Positions 59,501 through 64,000 of a stretch of DNA of 64,000 nucleotides are shown one piece after another. This stretch comes from Linanthus parryae (lineage: Eukaryota; Streptophyta; Magnoliopsida; Ericales; Polemoniaceae): assembly GCA_023055425.1 (NCBI GenBank), contig JALGPY010000001.1:70426994-70490993 (forward strand), in the 5' to 3' direction. The notes under the pieces were generated by a model. It ran no database searches and was not told the DNA's origin. It saw only the letters and a list, made by a program, of their open reading frames with translations. The position numbers were made by a program, and so were the translations under genes. Position 1 is the first letter of the stretch. Each line of letters opens with the position of its first letter.

Positions 59501-60843
59501 CGCTCATGGAAATGCGATCCCTCTTCGAAGAGCAACTCTTCTGAGAAGACAACACCCTTGGAGGGGTACAGCTTGGGAAACCATCGCACGTTCTCGACAC
59601 GCGTGGCATAGGGCCTGGCAGTAAACTCTTTCCGTTTGTCGCATATCAAACTCCAAACGCACTTGGTGTTGCTCGCTCCAAACCACCTCGCAGCCCTGCC
59701 GCTGTTACGCTCTTCAGTCTCGCCTGGGGGACACCACTTGTCAAGTTTGAGAGCAGTTGGAGCATAGGATGGCCATCGCTCGAAAACCCACATTGTCAAA
59801 AAGGAAATAGTGACAAAAGTCAGTACATCGAGGCGGCCGCGCGACTCTTTCATGGCCAGGACCAATTGATCAAGCCTATAGTACAGCGTACCCAAGACCA
59901 AGGGTCCGAGTGCGACTCTCTGGCCAAGGGCGAGCCTCACAGCAAGTGGCAAAACATGGTAGAAGACCCCGTCATGTGGGTGACCGTCAATCAGGTACCT
60001 CGACAACCAAGCACAGAGAAAAGCACAAAGGGTCAAGTGATAGCCTTTACCCTCTACGTAATTCTCAGCCTCTGGGTTCTCACTCAGAAGCTTCTTCGTG
60101 ATGCTACTGTTCGCGTAGTCTCGGAAGAAGTACTGCAACCATTTATTCCAGGTGTTCTTCGCAGACGTATCAACCAACTGCCAGTTTGGAAGGGCCTTTG
60201 TAGTAGTCCATCGGGTGGAGATTTTCTTTACCTCTGCTAGGCATTCCTCCATTTGCGTGTATAAAGCAATCTCCGCAGACGTCCTCAAAGGACTCAAAGG
60301 GTCCACTTCACCCATGGGGAAAAGATCGTACAGCATCTGCACGTCCTCGAGTGTAGGAGCAGCCTCGAACTCAGCAAAGTGGAATGTGTGAGTCGCAGGC
60401 GAGTAGCGGGACAGAAGGTCTAGAAGCATGGATTGGTCCAGCTTCACGGCAGCACCCTTCATAGCACGGATAGCAAAGTATACGCCGGCTTCATCAAGAG
60501 TCGCGGCGTGATGATCCAACACGTGGTCAATCCACTCATCCATATAGTCCAATTTCTGGACGAACGCCTGGGTAGAAATCGCAGTATAGGGGAAGTGCCC
60601 GTTCTCGATTCCCAATCGAACCACATCCTCGGAACCAATCTACTCGAGCAAGGCTGAGTTAACTGGGCGAGTCAGCGTCAGCAATCGCTCAACTGGGACA
60701 GGATCAGGCATCCTCTTCGCCTTAACCCTCGCATGATAGAAATCTTTGCCACCTAAATAGGGGGCTTTTCGCCACAAGGCCTGCGGAAGGTCGGGTATCT
60801 CTTCATCTTCCTTGACAGGTCTGGTTCCTTTTGTCTTGGCCAT
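56538..60843 (-). CDS. Antisense five-exon gene of element B: plant-mobile-domain-like protein, two in-frame TAG
   Basis: Exons on the minus strand are 60843-58963, 58885-58405, 58327-57674, 57592-57104 and 57022-56538. The four introns (77, 77, 81 and 81 nt) are GT-AG and all phases agree, giving 1,330 codons with the stop. Exon 1 has a plant-mobile-domain-like core at about residues 145-170 (YSPATHTFHFAEF, then PTLEDVQMLYDLF). Exons 2-5 encode acidic, Pro/Ala-rich and coiled-coil segments (AERRRQREEEELERVRQR; AEKQKVEQQKQKAEEAMKL). TAG codons interrupt at codon 68 (60640-60642) and 503 (59335-59337). Such antisense extra ORFs are known in Tat elements. The gene could be a captured host gene, possibly silencing-related by analogy with host PMD proteins. 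No start-proximal promoter was identified. Confidence 0.8.
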
Positions 60844-61547
60844 TCCCGCGGAAGAGCAAGAAAAAAAGGGGGGAGAAATACCACACTTCAGTTTGAATTT
60901 TGAAATTCAAGATCTATGCAAAGAAAGACGAACAGTTTCTGGTATCAATTTCAGAAATCAGGGAGTTGCAAGATCTCACATCTGAAGTTCTTATTGTTGA
61001 AGGATTAAAGCAAAAGTGGGTTCAAAGATCAAAGCTTCTTCACAAATTTCATGGGCTTACAGATTCAACGCAGTTCAAGGCAAACACTGGTATCTTAAAT
61101 CAAAATTGAACGAGGCCAACCTTGTTTTCTTGAAGCCTGCTTGGATATGCACAATTGAAGAACACGATTGGCAGTTTTGAACTGGTGATTGATTATCTGA
61201 ATCTGCTCTCGAAGATCTCCGGGTACTATTCACTTTAAGAGAAAGAAGTGATGCTTTGCAATAATGGGGGATACAAAGTATTTATCCAAAACAATGAAGG
61301 GTTGCGTCCTTTCAGTAGTCGAATCGCAACCGTCACCGTCGAACCGCGCAATCACAGGACAAGATGACGTCACGCCTAAAACCCTAGAAGCCAGACGGCA
61401 GGACTCTAGGGGTTTTAGGTCATAATGACACGCACGGGGGCTGAACTTACCCGTATTTGAATTGGTGCGTGGCGGCAACGCGTATGTTGGTTTCCGAGCA
61501 TGGAAGTCTATACAGCTATGAGTCTTCACGCGCAGAAAGGGGGCTAA
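60844..61547. other. Region between the antisense gene start and the 3' LTR of B
   Basis: Holds the presumptive promoter and leader of the antisense gene and, at its end, the PPT of B (CGCAGAAAGGGGGCTAA, 61531-61547). No other gene is visible. Confidence 0.55.
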
Positions 61548-62174
61548 TGTAGATAGTGCTTTCTGAGCTGACAGATCTTGGCCACGTGGCAACCATCCAG
61601 CACACCATATTGTGCTCCACACACACTGGATCACCAGCCGAGCTGATCCATGTGGGGGCTGCGAGACAGAGCCCTCGCATACCACCGCACGGGACCTGTA
61701 GGGACTTAGTGGTTTGGAGGCTAGAGTAAGCCCTGTCGCGTGCAAGCCAAGCCCGCGCGCGACCTTTAGTAACTGTTTTGAGAGATTTATGGCACGAGCT
61801 CCATGAACCCGGTCAATCCGGTCAAACCCGGTCAACCTCGTAACGGTTCCGGTATTCGCGCACCACGTGCTGTAACGGTCCCTATATACTCGGACGAACG
61901 TGCCGTTATGGTTAAGCTAATTAAGCCGCCATCAATGGGCGCATTAACCACACTACAACGGTCACGTTCCCTGCTATATATAGGACGTTAACCTTTCCAT
62001 ACAAAGGAGAACACACTGGCCATACGCGGAAGCTCTGCCAAATCTCTGTCTCTCTCTCAGACATTACTACTGACTTACTCTCTCCCTACACACAACCCCA
62101 CTCTTCCTGTGCGATCCTTGATCCTCTACATACGGTGTACACGGAGGTCTCCCCGCCGGAATCTCTTGTGCACA
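61548..62174 (+). repeat. Element B 3' LTR
   Basis: 627 bp with TATATATA at 61975-61982. Differs from the 5' LTR at about five sites. Confidence 0.93.
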
Positions 62175-62179
62175 GCTGG
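62175..62179. repeat. TSD of element B, right (GCTGG)
   Basis: Matches 47159-47163. Confidence 0.88.
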
Positions 62180-63675
62180 TATCTCTCCTTTCTGAAGAAG
62201 GCACTTCCTCTAGATCCAGACATTTGATGATCAAGTCAAGCTTGTTGAGCACCAAACCTTTGAACATAGTAAGGTCTTTGGACAAGTCAAACAAACCTTG
62301 TCTTAAATCATCCACACCATCTTCCAGATCTCAACCCTATCTATAATCTGTGAGAAATCCAGATTACCAGGCACCTTAGGGGTTGAAGCAGCTCTAGGTT
62401 TGATGAACTCCTTTTCCTTCAGATCCTTAATATTCAACTCTGAATAGAACTTCCACTTTCCCTTAGCAGTATACACAATCCCAATCCTTTGAATATACGC
62501 TCATCAACTACCCCAAAACAAGTAGTGATCTTCTCTTCATCCTCCATAGCAATCCCAAAATGCTTGAAAAACAATGGTAAGACATTGGCATAGGAAAGGG
62601 AGTGGTTTCTAGTCCTATTTCCACAATACACTATATGCTCCATCACCACAGTAGGAAGGTATACCCCAAACCCTTGACAAATCAAATACATTAAGATCAA
62701 CACCTTGTCTTTTACCAACTCTTTGGAATATTCTCTGGGGACAACACATCTCATAATGATAGAAAACGGGATTTTGGCTTCATAGGTAAACACAAAATGT
62801 GTTAACTTCTTGGGTTCAGAAGTGGTTCCCTTCAAGAAAAACATGGCTTTGGCTTTCTCTAGAATTTCTTTCCTATCAGGATAGTTGACAACCTTATACT
62901 TCCTAGGTACTCCCAAAACTTTGGAGAACACCATGTGATCTAACCTAATGTCGACACCAGCCACTCTTGAAGTGAGAATGTATATGTCACTATCATCAAG
63001 TTCTTGTACCAAATTTAAATAAAATATTCTAGTTAACCTAGGATAAGCTTCGGAAGGAGGGTTCAACAGACTTCCAACAGATGAGTTTCTCAAACTCTTA
63101 ATGTAGTCTAAATCCAAAATATCCAATAACTCACTACTGATCAGACTACAAAAATAAACCTGAGATGATGCATACCCATCCATCCATACAGTCTTAACCT
63201 CATAACTAACAAACCAAGATTCAGGCAAGAGGTTCTTACCAAAGTTTGTGGCTTTCTTGGTTTTCACTGCACTGTGCTTAACCCTCTTCTTCTCAGGGGT
63301 TGCTTCACCCTTCTTTTCTGGAGTTGCTTCAGCTTTCTTGTCACCAAACTTTTTCTCTTTTGAAGATGGTACATTCTTCTTTTCCTTCTCAGCAGTCACT
63401 TCTTTCTTCTTCTTACTTGATTCTTCCTCCTGATCCTTGTTCCCTTTTTCGTTCACCACTTCCTCTGTTGCAGATTCTGAATCTGACCCATCTCTTGCTT
63501 CTTCCTAAACTTCCTTCCTATTCTTGGTCTTCTTTGTAGGAGGAGAAGTCTCATGAACACTGTCCGTGCCTTCTGAGTCTGATCCATGAATGGTGATCTT
63601 CCTATTAGCCTTTCTCTCCACCCTCTTGTTGGAGGTTTGACCTAGTTGCTTGATTCTTTCTGATTTTCGCTCCAT
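62175..63675 (-). pseudogene. Element E env-like ORF, N-terminal part before B
   Basis: ATG 63675 opens MERKSERIKQLGQTSNKR. A TAG at codon 57 (63505-63507) follows. The frame then stays open to about 62490 through a Lys/Glu-rich tract, SWFVSYEVKTVWMDGYASSQ, YPRLTRIFYLNLVQELDDSD, TSRVAGVDIRLDHMVFSKVL and PREYSKELVKDKVLILMYL. A shift near 62490 moves it to another frame (YTAKGKWKFYSELNIKDLKE). It is homologous to the element D ORF at 42040-43772. The basic head and acidic tail suit a structural or nucleic-acid-associated role, but no function is established. Confidence 0.65.
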
Positions 63676-64000
63676 TTAGTTTAGGGTTTGAGAGATTTTG
63701 ATAGAATGGGGAGCGAGAGAGATAGATACGAAGAGATAGAAGTAGAGAATGAGAGAAAATAAGTCCTGAAGCTGGCTTCAGATGGTAGATGAGTTTGACT
63801 AAAAGTAGGAGATTTGCATGCAAAAAGATTTCAGAAGATTTTCAAGATATGTGTAGATATTTTGATCAAATCTCTGAACATTTGAAAAGATTCTGTAATT
63901 ATCTAAAAAGACTTCACAAAATTTTTCATGATCCAATTTGTAAGGATAATGCAAATCCACTCATCAAAGCAGTGAAACAGTAGTTCAAAGCTTTGAGAAG
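63676..64000 (-). other. Element E spacer upstream of the env-like ORF
   Basis: In element D about 350 bp separate the pol stop and the env-like ATG. This stretch corresponds to that spacer, and E pol should begin just past the window. A TTCAAAGCTTTGAG palindrome sits at about 63982-63995. Confidence 0.5.

Larger units (their letters stand above)
47164..62174 (+). mobile_element. Element B: 15-kb Tat-type Ty3/gypsy with antisense gene
   Basis: This 15,011-bp element has two 627-bp LTRs (TGTAGATAG ... GTGCACA) differing at about five positions by eye, TSD GCTGG, a PBS-position sequence TTTTGGTGAACCCGACGTG after 47790 and a PPT (AAAGGGGGC) at about 61536-61544. The sense strand encodes gag, protease, RT, RNase H, a second RNase H and integrase without a chromodomain (47831-54142). 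Some 7.4 kb follow between integrase and 3' LTR, with a tandem array and a multi-exon antisense gene. Near-identical LTRs point to recent insertion, yet gag-pol carries several stops and shifts. Confidence 0.95.
32277..64000 (-). mobile_element. Element D: SIRE/Maximus-like Ty1/copia, 3' part, interrupted by C and apparently by E
   Basis: On the minus strand D shows RNase H/RT end (44985-44122), a 3' env-like ORF (43772-42040, continued at about 33799-33784 beyond C), a PPT (about 33497-33481) and a 3' LTR (33480-32277). Its pol stops at 44985, where the 3' LTR of E begins. The rest of D should lie beyond the far end of E, outside the window, so the right limit given here is nominal. Confidence 0.65.
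44986..64000 (-). mobile_element. Element E: second SIRE/Maximus-like element, 3' part, interrupted by B
   Basis: On the minus strand E shows an env-like ORF beginning at 63675 and running to 62175, resuming at 47158 after element B and ending at 46868. A purine tract (AAGGGGGAGATTGA, about 46465-46452) and a 3' LTR (46451-44986) follow. Pol and the 5' LTR must lie beyond the right edge, so the right limit is nominal. E appears inserted in the RT of D, in the same orientation. Confidence 0.65.

Overview
This is a repeat-dominated window of a flowering-plant nuclear genome, most likely a eudicot. The evidence is plant-specific host genes with short GT-AG introns and plant transposon lineages: Tat-, Tekay/Del- and SIRE/Maximus-like LTR elements, a plant LINE with DUF4283 and zinc-knuckle ORF1, and several Ty1/copia families. 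I found no rRNA, tRNA or CRISPR array and nothing bacterial.

Only two host genes are supported, both on the minus strand and paralogous. One runs off the left edge (below base 1 to 1367) and one is a three-exon gene at 22734-24818. Both encode short DUF629-type proteins with a C2H2-like finger; neither shows a ubiquitin hydrolase domain in the window. About 21 kb of transposon sequence separates them.

Left half. A near full-length LINE (2217-8490, minus) is bounded by a 13-bp target-site duplication (TSD). An old Tekay-like Ty3/gypsy relic (9438-21364) is split by Tat-type element A (12454-18706, minus; TSD GGTGT), which has lost its integrase. A composite copia PPT-LTR-PBS segment follows (21365-21990). 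To the right of the second host gene, a decayed copia gag relic with a zinc knuckle is split by F, a gag-only copia element (25938-28052, TSD TCAGG). The stretch 28.3-31.1 kb is mostly unassigned and holds a hAT-like MITE.

Right half is a nest. A LINE fragment (31.1-32.3 kb) abuts SIRE-like element D (minus). D is interrupted by copia element C (33805-42034, plus, TSD GTTGG) and apparently by a second SIRE-like element E (minus, from 44986). E is in turn split by Tat-type element B (47164-62174, plus, 15,011 bp, TSD GCTGG), whose two 627-bp LTRs differ at about five sites by eye.

The most interesting object lies inside B. Between pol and the 3' LTR there is a 54-bp tandem-repeat array, followed by a complete antisense gene of five exons and four 77-81-nt GT-AG introns (60843 to 56538). 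Its phases join perfectly into 1,330 codons. The predicted protein has a plant-mobile-domain-like N-terminus and coiled-coil tails, and is broken only by two in-frame TAG codons. The sense gag-pol of B carries more stops and frameshifts. Element A equals B minus one block of about 8.75 kb running from the integrase to the PPT.
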